DNA of 36,700 nucleotides from an uncultured Aquiluna sp. (GTDB taxonomy: Bacteria; Actinomycetota; Actinomycetes; Actinomycetales; Microbacteriaceae). The number at the start of each line of letters is the position of its first letter. Position 1 is the stretch's first letter. This document shows positions 10,052 through 17,707 of the stretch, in pieces. The translations under genes were made by a program, and so were the position numbers. The notes under the pieces were generated by a model, which saw nothing but the letters and a program-made list of their open reading frames with translations, was not told the DNA's origin and did not search any database. The DNA lies in NCBI GenBank assembly GCA_913057795.1, contig CAJXOD010000012.1, forward strand, positions 1-36,700, given 5' to 3'.

Positions 10052-10984
10052 GTGGATTTGCTATGGCCGATTAAGTGGCTCATTGAACTAATTCTCGTGA
10101 GTTTTCACACGTTGTTTAGTTCAATTGGTTTTTCGTTCGATTCTGGCGGTGCGTGGGTCCTTGCAATCGTGGGTCTAGTTTTGGTAGTGCGAGCAGCCTT
10201 GATACCCGTGTTTGTGCGTCAGATCAAGAGCCAGCGAAACATGATGATGGTGCAGCCGGAGCTTGCGAAGCTTCAGAAGAAATACAAGGGTAAGACCGAT
10301 CGAGAATCACGAGAGCGATTTGCCAAAGAGCAGATGGCGCTCTACAAGGCCACCGGCTCTAACCCCCTGAGCTCTTGCCTGCCACTACTGTTACAGATGC
10401 CTATTTTTATTAGCCTTTTTTACGTTCTTAACGGAGCGCAACGAAACGAAGCTGGGGTCGGCGTTTTGAACGCGGACTTGGCCCAGTCGTTTTCGCAAGC
10501 CAAGTTATTCGGCGCAACTCTTTCCGACACCTTCTTCGGGTCTGATGACCTAAACGTCAAAGTAATTGCGGCCATCATGATCGTGCTGATGTCCTCTTCT
10601 CAGTTCATCACCCAGAAGCAGATTATGGCTAAGAACCAGAACCCAGATACTCAAAATAGCCAGTTCATGCGCACCCAGAAGATAATGCTGTACACGCTTC
10701 CCGCCGTCTTTTTGTTCTCGGGCCTAACGTTCCCACTTGGCGTTATGACCTACTGGTTGGTCTCCAACTTCTGGACCATGGGTCAGCAATTCATTGTTAT
10801 TCGCAACATGCCTACTCCCGGTTCGCCGGCGTATAAGGCCCGTCAGGAGCGCCTGGTGCGCAGGGGCAAGTTGCCCAAAATAGAGACCACCCCGGCTATC
10901 GAGGAGGAGACGCCCGAGCTAGAAGCTCGCCAGCGCAACCAGCCAGTTAGCAAAAACCGATCCAAGAAGAAGAAGAAGAAGTAA
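10052..10984 (+). CDS. yidC: Membrane protein insertase YidC/OxaI
   Basis: YidC inserts and folds inner-membrane proteins, alone or with SecYEG. The protein has 310 residues, the size of Gram-positive Oxa1-type YidC, with about five membrane segments. An early hydrophobic helix near 30-50 is followed by the basic cytoplasmic hairpin (KSQRNMMMVQPELAKLQKKY), then SCLPLLLQMPIFISLFYVLN and two later helices around 170 and 220-250. The C-terminal tail is strongly basic and ends in six lysines encoded by an AAG run. The start is GTG at 10052 behind AAGAGG. The stop abuts the ATG of jag. There is no lipobox, unlike Bacillus SpoIIIJ. Confidence 0.95.
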   Translation: MDLLWPIKWLIELILVSFHTLFSSIGFSFDSGGAWVLAIVGLVLVVRAALIPVFVRQIKSQRNMMMVQPELAKLQKKYKGKTDRESRERFAKEQMALYKATGSNPLSSCLPLLLQMPIFISLFYVLNGAQRNEAGVGVLNADLAQSFSQAKLFGATLSDTFFGSDDLNVKVIAAIMIVLMSSSQFITQKQIMAKNQNPDTQNSQFMRTQKIMLYTLPAVFLFSGLTFPLGVMTYWLVSNFWTMGQQFIVIRNMPTPGSPAYKARQERLVRRGKLPKIETTPAIEEETPELEARQRNQPVSKNRSKKKKKK

Positions 10985-11452
10985 ATGAGTGAAGAAAAAG
11001 AACTAGAACAGCAAGGCGAAATCGCAGCGGACTTCATTGAAGAGTTTTTAGATGTAGCTGACCTAGATGGCGACTTGGAGATTGAGTTCAAGAAGGAACG
11101 CGTATACATAAGCGTTCAGAGTGACGCCAAGTCGAACTTGGGCAAGATCTCCGATCCCGATACTGTCGAGGCTGTCCAGGAGCTGGCACGTTTGGCTGTT
11201 CAGGCCAAGACCGGCGAGATGAGCAGATTGATCCTCGACATTGGTGGGTCGCGGCAGGCTAAGACCGACAAGCTTAAGCAACTTGTGGAGCGAACCATTG
11301 AAAAGCTAGAGGACTCTGACAGCGAGCAGCACCTAAAGCCAATGACTTCTTACGATCGCAAGCAAGTACACGACATGGTGTCGGAGGCGGGATTCGTTTC
11401 GGAGTCCGAAGGCCAAGGTCGTGACCGTCACATAGTTGTTCGCAAGCCCTAA
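10985..11452 (+). CDS. jag: Jag/KhpB-type RNA-binding protein (KH and R3H domains)
   Basis: This is a cytoplasmic single-stranded nucleic-acid-binding protein of the SpoIIIJ-associated (Jag/KhpB) family, next to yidC in most Gram-positives. It has 155 residues. An acidic N-terminus is followed by a type II KH domain (about 25-90, with EFKKERVYISVQS). The C-terminal R3H domain (about 95-155) shows the pattern LKPMTSYDRKQVHDMVSE and ends GRDRHIVVRKP, which carries the R-x3-H-like element. It starts at the base after the yidC stop, so the two are probably coupled. Its targets cannot be told from sequence. Confidence 0.92.
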   Translation: MSEEKELEQQGEIAADFIEEFLDVADLDGDLEIEFKKERVYISVQSDAKSNLGKISDPDTVEAVQELARLAVQAKTGEMSRLILDIGGSRQAKTDKLKQLVERTIEKLEDSDSEQHLKPMTSYDRKQVHDMVSEAGFVSESEGQGRDRHIVVRKP

Positions 11453-11453
11453 A

Positions 11454-11469
11454 TGTTTCACGTGAAACT
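11454..11469. promoter_or_regulatory. parS centromere site (one mismatch)
   Basis: TGTTTCACGTGAAACT lies 1 nt after the jag stop. It differs from the near-universal parS palindrome TGTTTCACGTGAAACA only in the last base. It would be bound by the ParB encoded at 13182-14108 to nucleate the partition complex. Confidence 0.9.
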
Positions 11470-11478
11470 TGTGGCGAC

Positions 11479-12123
11479 TTGAACGAGCTAGGCCAGGTTG
11501 AACTCGAGCCGAGTTACGCCAGCGAGCTGTTCGGGCCAAACATTTCACAGGCTCGTGCATACACGGCATTATTGGCGAAGGATTCAGAGACTTTTGGTTT
11601 GCTGGGCCCGCGTGAGTTGCCTCAGTTATGGAGTCGACACGTAATAAGCGGCGGACTTCTAGCGGAGCTAGTAACTTCCGGTCAAAAAGTGGTAGACGTC
11701 GGAAGTGGTGCAGGCTTGCCGGGGATTCCTATGGCAATCGCCGCTCCCAATACTAATTTCACCTTGGTGGAACCGATGGAGCGCAGGGCTAGCTGGTTAT
11801 CCTCGGCGGTTACGGAACTCGGATTACAGAATGTCTCGGTTCTGCGTGCAAGGGCTGAGGACGTCCATCGCACGGATTTTGATATCGCCACCGCAAGGGC
11901 TGTGGCTGGGCTAGATAAGTTGATTCGACTGCTTAGCCCTCTTATTAGGGGTTCTTCTGGAAGAACAGTGTTAGCACTGAAGGGTTCGAGGGCCTCAGAG
12001 GAGATTATTGCTGCAACCGAGCGCCTTGAACTGCTTGGATTCGATACTCCTGAGATACTTACACTGGGTTTGAATAAAGCACCGGAAACTGCCACTGTTG
12101 TCCGGATTAGGTTAAAGGCTTGA
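11479..12123 (+). CDS. rsmG: 16S rRNA (guanine-527-N7)-methyltransferase RsmG
   Basis: RsmG (GidB) methylates G527 of 16S rRNA with S-adenosylmethionine. The 214-residue protein has the SAM-binding motif VVDVGSGAGLPGIPMAI at about 70-86, the acidic strand VEPMERRASWL, and the family stretch ATARAVAGLDKLIRL. It begins at TTG 11479, ten nt after the parS at 11454, and the ORF cannot be extended far because stops lie upstream. The ribosome site is weak. The position between jag and parA is standard in actinobacteria. Confidence 0.94.
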   Translation: MNELGQVELEPSYASELFGPNISQARAYTALLAKDSETFGLLGPRELPQLWSRHVISGGLLAELVTSGQKVVDVGSGAGLPGIPMAIAAPNTNFTLVEPMERRASWLSSAVTELGLQNVSVLRARAEDVHRTDFDIATARAVAGLDKLIRLLSPLIRGSSGRTVLALKGSRASEEIIAATERLELLGFDTPEILTLGLNKAPETATVVRIRLKA

Positions 12124-12128
12124 GGAAA

Positions 12129-12305
12129 ATGACTGTACAACCAGCAGACGAGACGGCTATCACCAAGCCGAGCGTCGCACCTGGGTTGGGCTATCCAAAT
12201 CAGCGGGACGAGATGTCGCCTGAACCAACTGGTTGGCAGCGATTCCCTAGCCACGACATCGAACATGTTTCACGTGAAACATCTCCTGGGAGCGATCATG
12301 AGTAG
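12129..12305 (+). CDS. Possible 58-residue ORF spanning the parS before parA
   Basis: An ATG at 12129, preceded by GAGGAAA 5 nt after the rsmG stop, opens 58 codons with no recognised domain. The product is polar and Pro/Glu/Thr rich (MTVQPADETAITKPSVAPGL at the start). It reads through the perfect parS, which it translates as HVSRETS, and stops at TAG 12303-12305, overlapping the ATG of parA in ATGAGTAG. In many actinobacterial ParA proteins a VSRETS-like peptide forms the N-terminus, so this may be a former or frameshifted ParA leader, a coupled leader ORF, or chance. Confidence is low. Confidence 0.35.
   Translation: MTVQPADETAITKPSVAPGLGYPNQRDEMSPEPTGWQRFPSHDIEHVSRETSPGSDHE
12266..12281. 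promoter_or_regulatory. parS centromere site (perfect)
   Basis: TGTTTCACGTGAAACA is an exact match to the conserved ParB-binding parS palindrome. It sits 17 nt upstream of the parA ATG at 12298 and inside the small ORF 12129-12305. Together with the site at 11454-11469, about 0.8 kb away and roughly 5 kb from oriC, it forms the local ParB loading zone. Confidence 0.97.
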
Positions 12306-13185
12306 CCAGCAAGATGTTAGGGCACCAATCCTGAGGGAAATTACCCTTAATACTGAGCGGGCTAAAAGAGTTGAAGCCGCCAGGCTGGTTCCGCCGGCCA
12401 AGACTCGAATCATTACGATTTCGAATCAGAAAGGCGGTGTTGGTAAAACCACCACCGCAGTTAACATCGCCGCAGCCCTTGCAATCAAGGGTCTTAGGGT
12501 TTTGGTGATTGATCTTGATCCACAGGGCAATGCATCTACCGCACTTGGGGTGGAGCACCACAACGGTGTTCCCGGTAGTTACGAGGTCTTGGTCGATGGA
12601 TCAAAAGTGGGGCCGTTAGTTCAACGGAGTCCAGAGCATGAAAACTTATTCTGCCTGCCAGCCAGCATTAATCTTGCGGGTGCTGAGATCGATATGGTTA
12701 GCGTGGACCGCCGTGAGAAAGTTTTGGCGTCCGCTTTGGCAACTTATGTCGACGAGACGGCACCGCGAATAGATTTTATTTTTATCGACTCGCCACCGAG
12801 CCTTGGTTTGCTAACAGTAAACGCTCTGGTCGCTGCGACCGAGGTTTTAGTTCCGATTCAGTGTGAGTACTACGCCCTCGAGGGGGTAACGCAACTTATT
12901 GCCAACATTGAGCGAGTCAAGAAAGCTCTAAACCCAAGTCTCGACATCAGTTCAATTCTTTTAACCATGTTTGATAACAGGACCAATCTCAGCACCGACG
13001 TTGCCAATGAGGTTCGTAAGTACTTCCCTGAGCAAACACTCGCTGCCACGATTCCGCGCTCTGTGCGGCTTTCTGAGGCTCCGAGCTACGGCCAGACTGC
13101 GATTACCTTTGATCCGAAGAATTCAGGCTCCCTGGCCTATCAGGAAGCCGCTATCGAGCTGGCTCAGCGAGGAGACCACCTATGA
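12298..13185 (+). CDS. parA: Chromosome-partitioning ATPase ParA (Soj)
   Basis: ParA is a deviant-Walker ATPase that moves ParB-parS complexes and so segregates the new origins. The product has 295 residues from ATG 12298. The deviant Walker A is KGGVGKTTT, followed by VLVIDLDPQGNAS and the switch region FIDSPPSLGLLTVNALVAA. GGGAG lies 5 nt before this ATG. An upstream in-frame ATG at 12265 would add MFHVKHLLGAI, encoded by the parS palindrome itself, which is a common annotation artefact. The gene overlaps parB by 4 nt (ATGA). An N-terminal extension ahead of the ATPase core (about 35 residues) is normal for actinobacteria. Confidence 0.96.
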   Translation: MSSQQDVRAPILREITLNTERAKRVEAARLVPPAKTRIITISNQKGGVGKTTTAVNIAAALAIKGLRVLVIDLDPQGNASTALGVEHHNGVPGSYEVLVDGSKVGPLVQRSPEHENLFCLPASINLAGAEIDMVSVDRREKVLASALATYVDETAPRIDFIFIDSPPSLGLLTVNALVAATEVLVPIQCEYYALEGVTQLIANIERVKKALNPSLDISSILLTMFDNRTNLSTDVANEVRKYFPEQTLAATIPRSVRLSEAPSYGQTAITFDPKNSGSLAYQEAAIELAQRGDHL

Positions 13186-14108
13186 CAACTAGTAAACGCC
13201 CAGAGCGCCGTGGTGGCCTCGGCAGAGGCATCGGTTCTTTGATTCCAGAGGGCGACCGAAATGCGGTGGATGTCTTCTTCGGTTCTGACAGCACGCAACC
13301 AATAGGTGTTGAAGTTGCGCCAGGGGCCAGACTAGCCCAGCTAGATCTAGACCAGATAACACCTAACCCTCAACAACCAAGAACAGTTTTCGAATCCGAG
13401 GCCTTTGCTGAGTTGGTTCATTCAATCCGTGAGTTCGGTGTCTTGCAACCAATCGTCGTGCGGCCGCTGGGCGCAGGATATGAACTCATTATGGGAGAGC
13501 GAAGGCTACGAGCATCCAAGGAGGCCGGGCTTTCATCTATCCCAGCTGTGGTTCGCGAAACGGCTGATGAAAACATGCTTCGCGACGCGCTTCTTGAGAA
13601 CATTCACCGCGCAAACCTAAACCCTCTGGAAGAAGCCTCTGCCTACAAGCAGATGCTCGAGGATTTTGGAACCACTCAGGATCAGTTAGCTGACAAGCTT
13701 GGCCGTTCCAGGCCGCAAATCACGAATACGTTGCGATTACTGAAACTGCCCATGGATGTTCAGGACAAGGTGGCCGCCGGCGTCCTTAGTGCCGGACACG
13801 CCAGGGCTTTGCTGTCAACCAACGATGAGAACACGATGCGTGAGCTAGCCAGCCGAGTGATTCGCGAAGGTATTTCGGTTCGAGGACTTGAAGAGATAGT
13901 TTCCGGTGCAAAGTCCAAGCCGGGCAAGGCCACAATTAGGCCGGGCGGCAAGCAGGACATGCTCAAGGAACTCGCCGAGGAATTGGGTGACCACTTGAAC
14001 ACAGTGGTCAAGATAAGCATTGGCCGCAAAAAAGGTCAAATGGTTATTGAGTTTGGGAACCTAGTGGATTTGAGACGCATAATCCAGGACATCAAGGGTA
14101 AAAACTAG
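13182..14108 (+). CDS. parB: Chromosome-partitioning protein ParB (Spo0J)
   Basis: ParB is the CTP-dependent DNA clamp that loads at parS and spreads along the chromosome. It has 308 residues. The N-terminal CTPase domain carries NPQQPRTVF, LQPIVVRPLG, the GERRLRA motif and ENIHRANLNPLEEA. The helix-turn-helix for parS is TQDQLADKLGRSRPQITNT. A C-terminal dimer domain (about 240-308) follows a basic linker. The ATG overlaps the parA stop. Its stop TAG is read on the other strand as the stop of the ligase gene, through the palindrome CTAG at 14105-14108. Confidence 0.96.
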   Translation: MTTSKRPERRGGLGRGIGSLIPEGDRNAVDVFFGSDSTQPIGVEVAPGARLAQLDLDQITPNPQQPRTVFESEAFAELVHSIREFGVLQPIVVRPLGAGYELIMGERRLRASKEAGLSSIPAVVRETADENMLRDALLENIHRANLNPLEEASAYKQMLEDFGTTQDQLADKLGRSRPQITNTLRLLKLPMDVQDKVAAGVLSAGHARALLSTNDENTMRELASRVIREGISVRGLEEIVSGAKSKPGKATIRPGGKQDMLKELAEELGDHLNTVVKISIGRKKGQMVIEFGNLVDLRRIIQDIKGKN

Positions 14109-15049
14109 CTTTTTTGGGCTAGCTTCACAAGCGCTAGGTAGGTCTCGGGCAAGCTCGCTTCGGTCGCCAATACCGCCTGCGGGAAAAGCGAAGTCTCTGT
14201 CATTCCGGGTGTCACGTTCGCCTCCAGGAACCAGATTTCCCCGGACTCATCGACGATCAGGTCCACTCGGCTTAGTTGGGTGAGACCCAAGCTAGTGTGA
14301 ACCGCTATGGCAATGCGGGCAGCTTCGATCAGAATCTCATCATCCAGCCGAGCCGGAACGTAATAGTTCGTTTGACCGGGTGTGTAGCGCTCGTTGTAGC
14401 CAAACTCACCGGAGTCGGGGACTATCTCAACCGCAGGAAGGGCTAATGGCCCATCCCCTAAGTCAATAACGCTAACTGCTAGCTCGGTGCCGACGACAAA
14501 ACGCTCAATCATCACTTGATCGCAGTATGCAAAAGCATCGACCATTGCCTTTGCAAAGCTTTTTGGCTCGGAAACTTTCGCGCAACCTTGCGCTGAGCCA
14601 CCTTTAGCTGGCTTTACCAAAAGGGGGAAACCCAGTTCAGTCCCAACCATCGCCAGCACCGACTCTGCATTCAGTTCCCGAAAGCTCGATTTAGGAAGTG
14701 CGATGGATTCAGGTGTTCTAATACCCTGCCTTGCGACTAGCACCTTTGCCACTGGCTTATCCCAGGCTAGACGAGCACCTGCGGAACCGGACCCGACAAA
14801 TGCGATTCCGGCCAGCTGCAATAGGTTTTGCAAGGAACCATCCTCGCCAACGGCGCCGTGGAGGGTGGACCAAACCACATCTGGCCTAGTTGCCATTAGG
14901 TGACCCACCAGCTCGCCGTCTGGTTCGCGAATTTCGGTTGAGACCCCAGCGTCGGTCAGTGCGTCGGCAACTCTTCGACCTGATTTGAGGGAAACATCAC
15001 GCTCGTGAGAGATTCCGCCGGCTAAAACCAGCACTCGAAGATCGCTCAC
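14105..15049 (-). CDS. ddl: D-alanine--D-alanine ligase
   Basis: This is an ATP-grasp ligase that joins two D-alanines for the peptidoglycan stem peptide. The protein has 314 residues. It shows HERDVSLKSG (N-terminal Glu of the catalytic triad), LHGAVGEDGSLQ, VKPAKGGSAQG with the conserved Ser, the omega-loop GYNERY whose last Tyr fits D-Ala rather than D-lactate use, SRVDLIVDE and EANVTPGMTETSLFP. The key Glu, Ser, Tyr, Arg and Asn are thus present. The GSAQG loop differs from the usual GSSVG. The start is GTG 15049, overlapping the aminotransferase stop by one base (TAGTG), so the two genes are probably one transcription unit. Confidence 0.9.
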   Translation of the reverse strand: MSDLRVLVLAGGISHERDVSLKSGRRVADALTDAGVSTEIREPDGELVGHLMATRPDVVWSTLHGAVGEDGSLQNLLQLAGIAFVGSGSAGARLAWDKPVAKVLVARQGIRTPESIALPKSSFRELNAESVLAMVGTELGFPLLVKPAKGGSAQGCAKVSEPKSFAKAMVDAFAYCDQVMIERFVVGTELAVSVIDLGDGPLALPAVEIVPDSGEFGYNERYTPGQTNYYVPARLDDEILIEAARIAIAVHTSLGLTQLSRVDLIVDESGEIWFLEANVTPGMTETSLFPQAVLATEASLPETYLALVKLAQKS

Positions 15050-16308
15050 TAGTCCTTCTTCCCAAAGGTCTCTAGAAGGTCTATTTGTTGGTTCAGAACT
15101 CTGGAAAGTCTCTCAATGCCTACGCGAACGTTGTCCGCTGTCGGGTGGGAGAAACAAATTCTGATGTTGTCCGCTCCTCGGCCATCTCCAAAGAAGGCGG
15201 TTCCAGGCGTATACGCCACCAGCTCAGTGACGGCCAGCGGCAGCATTTCCTTACTGTTTAGCCCTTCGGGGAGCGTGAGCCAAAGGAAGAAGCCCCCATC
15301 GGGCCTGGTCGTGTGGACCTTTGGTAAAAACTGCTCGACAGCCTGCAGAGCGGCGTCGCGCTTGGTTTGATACAAGTCTCTAAAAGTCGCGATCTGTTTT
15401 TGCCAGTCGGCAATGCTTAGGTATTCGCTAACGAGCATTTGGGCGAAGCTGGCGGGGGACAAAATTGCCGATTCGTTGGCGAGCACCAGTTTTTCCCTGA
15501 TTGCCGGTGGGGCAAGCACGTAGCCGACTCGTAGGCCCGGGGACAATATCTTAGAAAAACTTCCCAGGTAAACCACGTTCTGCTCATCGAGTGATCTCAT
15601 CGCGTTCGGCGGCTTGTCGCCGAAGTAAAGCTGTCCGTAAGGGTTGTCCTCGATGATCAGAATGCCACGTTGCTTGCAAATTTCTAGAACTTCGAGCCTG
15701 CGATCGGCAGTGAGGGTCACGCCACTGGGATTTGCGAAGTTCGGCACTAAATACAGCAGCTTTATGCGCTTGCCTTCGGCAATCAGTCGATCGGCCGTCT
15801 CTGCCAGCGCCTGAGGCGAAATACCGTGCTCATCCGTGTAAACGTGAGCAATGTGAGCCTCTTTGTGACGGAAAATTCCTACGGCACCTACGTAACTCGG
15901 GGCTTCAACCAAGACAACATCGCCCTTGTCCAAAAACAAGTCCGAAACTAGTTCTAAGCCGTGCTGAGATCCAGTGGTGATTGTGATGTCCTCAACCGAG
16001 CTGTGGATCCCCTCAAGGGCCATGATCTCTTGGATCTGCTCCCGCAGCCGCAAGTCTCCTTGACCGCCACCATACTGAAGGGCCAAGTCCTTGCGGCTAG
16101 ACATGAGCGACGCAAAAGCTTTTTCAATTAGTTCAGTGTCAAGAGCGGCAACATCCGGCATCCCGCCGGCTAGCGAGACCACTTCTGGCCTAGACACGAC
16201 TGCGAATAGAGCTCTAACCTCGGAAACTGACAAATTCTCGGCTCGAGCGGCGTAGGCATGCTTCCAAGAATCAAAGTTGGTTACTCCGTCAGCACGCGTC
16301 TTAGTCAT
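15049..16308 (-). CDS. PLP-dependent class I/II aminotransferase
   Basis: This is a fold-type I pyridoxal-phosphate aminotransferase of the 2-aminoadipate/aromatic (LysN/MocR-catalytic-domain) group, 419 residues. NPSG is at about 193-196, EDNPYG at 220-225 with Asp221 for the PLP ring nitrogen, and the Schiff-base Lys253 lies in YLGSFSKILSPGLRVGY. There is no N-terminal helix-turn-helix, so it is an enzyme rather than a MocR regulator. Its substrate cannot be assigned. The overlap with ddl hints at amino-acid supply for the cell wall, but this is only contextual. The start is ATG 16308. Confidence 0.88.
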   Translation of the reverse strand: MTKTRADGVTNFDSWKHAYAARAENLSVSEVRALFAVVSRPEVVSLAGGMPDVAALDTELIEKAFASLMSSRKDLALQYGGGQGDLRLREQIQEIMALEGIHSSVEDITITTGSQHGLELVSDLFLDKGDVVLVEAPSYVGAVGIFRHKEAHIAHVYTDEHGISPQALAETADRLIAEGKRIKLLYLVPNFANPSGVTLTADRRLEVLEICKQRGILIIEDNPYGQLYFGDKPPNAMRSLDEQNVVYLGSFSKILSPGLRVGYVLAPPAIREKLVLANESAILSPASFAQMLVSEYLSIADWQKQIATFRDLYQTKRDAALQAVEQFLPKVHTTRPDGGFFLWLTLPEGLNSKEMLPLAVTELVAYTPGTAFFGDGRGADNIRICFSHPTADNVRVGIERLSRVLNQQIDLLETFGKKD

Positions 16309-16361
16309 TTGAACTCCATGGGTAGGTTCTAAAAAAGTCTAGTTCCCTATTTGCCAAGTGA

Positions 16362-16385
16362 CTAGCTAACTAGCTAACTAGCTAG
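16362..16385. repeat. Three tandem copies of an 8-bp CTAGCTAA-type unit
   Basis: CTAGCTAA, CTAGCTAA and CTAGCTAG follow one another directly and cover the trxA stop codon at 16378-16380. Read on the minus strand the repeat puts stop codons in all three frames just after trxA. It may be simple slippage, and no further copies were noticed in the window. Confidence 0.8.
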
Positions 16386-16707
16386 CTGGAAGGAGGTCGC
16401 GGATTTCATCCATGATTGCAGCCTTTGGTCTTGCGCCAACCAATTGCTTTACCAACTTGCCACCCTGGAAAATGCCCAGAAGCGGGATCGAGGTGACGCT
16501 GTAGTCCATTGCGAGCTGCTGCTCGAGGTCAACGTTCACCTTTACGATTTTGATGCTGTCGGCATTCTCACTTGCTATTTCATCTAGAACCGGGGCAACC
16601 ATGCGGCATGGTCCACACCACTCAGCCCAGAAATCAACGATTACTAGCTTGTCTGCGTGCAGAACTTCTTGGTCAAAAGATGCTTTTGTTGCTTCAACTG
16701 GTTGCAT
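16378..16707 (-). CDS. trxA: Thioredoxin
   Basis: This is a small cytoplasmic dithiol oxidoreductase that reduces protein disulfides and is recycled by thioredoxin reductase. It has 109 residues, the standard length, with the active site WCGPC at residues 30-34 inside VDFWAEWCGPCRMVAP, and the cis-proline region VTSIPLLGIFQ. The ATG at 16707 is 10 nt after the trxB stop and is preceded by AAGGAGAGAG, so the pair trxB-trxA is an operon. Confidence 0.96.
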   Translation of the reverse strand: MQPVEATKASFDQEVLHADKLVIVDFWAEWCGPCRMVAPVLDEIASENADSIKIVKVNVDLEQQLAMDYSVTSIPLLGIFQGGKLVKQLVGARPKAAIMDEIRDLLPAS

Positions 16708-16717
16708 TTCTCTCTCC

Positions 16718-17638
16718 TTATTTCGAACTTAGATAGTGCTCGGCGTCGAGGGCTGCAACGCAGCCTGATCCAGCCGCAGTGATTGCTTGCCGGTAAATCG
16801 GGTCAATCACGTCGCCAGCCGCAAATACTCCCGGCAGGCTTGTCTTTGAGGTTCGGCCATCTACTTTTATGAAACGATCTTTGGAAATCTCCACTTGATT
16901 TTCGATCAAGCCAACCCTCGGGTCGCTTCCGATGGCAACGAACAAGCCTTCAATGGCTAGGTCCCGCTTTTCACCGGTTACGGTGTCTTCCAATACAACG
17001 CCATCTAGCTTCGGCGAGCCCTTCAACTCGGTGATGGCCGAGTTCCAGATGAATTCAATTTTCTCATTGTCAAAAGACCGCTTCTGCATGATTTCTGACG
17101 CCTTCAAGCTGTCCCTGCGGTGGATGACATAAACCTTGGATGCAAACTTGGTTAGGAAGTTAGCCTCTTCCATGGCAGAGTCACCACCACCGACGACGGC
17201 AATCACTTTTTCACGGAAGAAGAACCCGTCGCAGGTTGCACACCAAGAAACCCCGTGTCCACTTAGCTCTTGTTCTCGAGGAACACCAATTTCACGATAG
17301 GCGGCCCCCATCGACAAAATAACGCTTTTGGCTTCGTAGGTTTCACCGTTTCCGGTCTTTACTATCTTGATGTCACCGGTTAGATCCACCTCTGTGACAT
17401 CTTCGAACAAAATCTCGGTGCCGAAGCGCTCTGCCTGCTCTTGGAAGCTAGCCATTAGATCCGGACCCATAAGGCCGTTTGGGAAACCCGGGTAGTTTTC
17501 TACGTCGGTGGTTTTCATCAGCTCGCCGCCTGGCTCAACGCTCGAGGCGATCATCAGCGGATTCAGGGCGGCCCTTGCAGCGTAGATGGCTGCTGTGTAA
17601 CCGGCAGGACCGGAACCGATGATTATTACTTCTCTCAT
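16718..17638 (-). CDS. trxB: Thioredoxin reductase (NADPH)
   Basis: This flavoenzyme transfers electrons from NADPH to thioredoxin. It has 306 residues. The FAD-binding GSGPAGYTAA is at about 8-17, the redox pair is CATC at 133-136, the NADPH motif is VVGGGDSAMEEA near 155, and the second FAD motif is FAAGDVIDPIYRQAITAAG near the C-terminus. The length is typical of low-molecular-weight TrxB. Start ATG 17638. A promoter is visible upstream at 17665-17692. Confidence 0.96.
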   Translation of the reverse strand: MREVIIIGSGPAGYTAAIYAARAALNPLMIASSVEPGGELMKTTDVENYPGFPNGLMGPDLMASFQEQAERFGTEILFEDVTEVDLTGDIKIVKTGNGETYEAKSVILSMGAAYREIGVPREQELSGHGVSWCATCDGFFFREKVIAVVGGGDSAMEEANFLTKFASKVYVIHRRDSLKASEIMQKRSFDNEKIEFIWNSAITELKGSPKLDGVVLEDTVTGEKRDLAIEGLFVAIGSDPRVGLIENQVEISKDRFIKVDGRTSKTSLPGVFAAGDVIDPIYRQAITAAGSGCVAALDAEHYLSSK

Positions 17639-17664
17639 GATGCTCTTTTCTGGTTATTGCGTAA

Positions 17665-17692
17665 AACATAGACAGTCATCTATTTATTCCAA
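17665..17692 (-). promoter_or_regulatory. Likely promoter of trxB-trxA
   Basis: Reading the minus strand, a -35 TTGGAA (17692-17687), a 16-nt spacer and a -10 TATGTT (17670-17665) lie in the 69-nt gap between murJ and trxB. The start point would be near 17658, giving a leader of about 20 nt. Confidence 0.5.
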
Positions 17693-17707
17693 CACTAGAT
17701 TAGCGAA

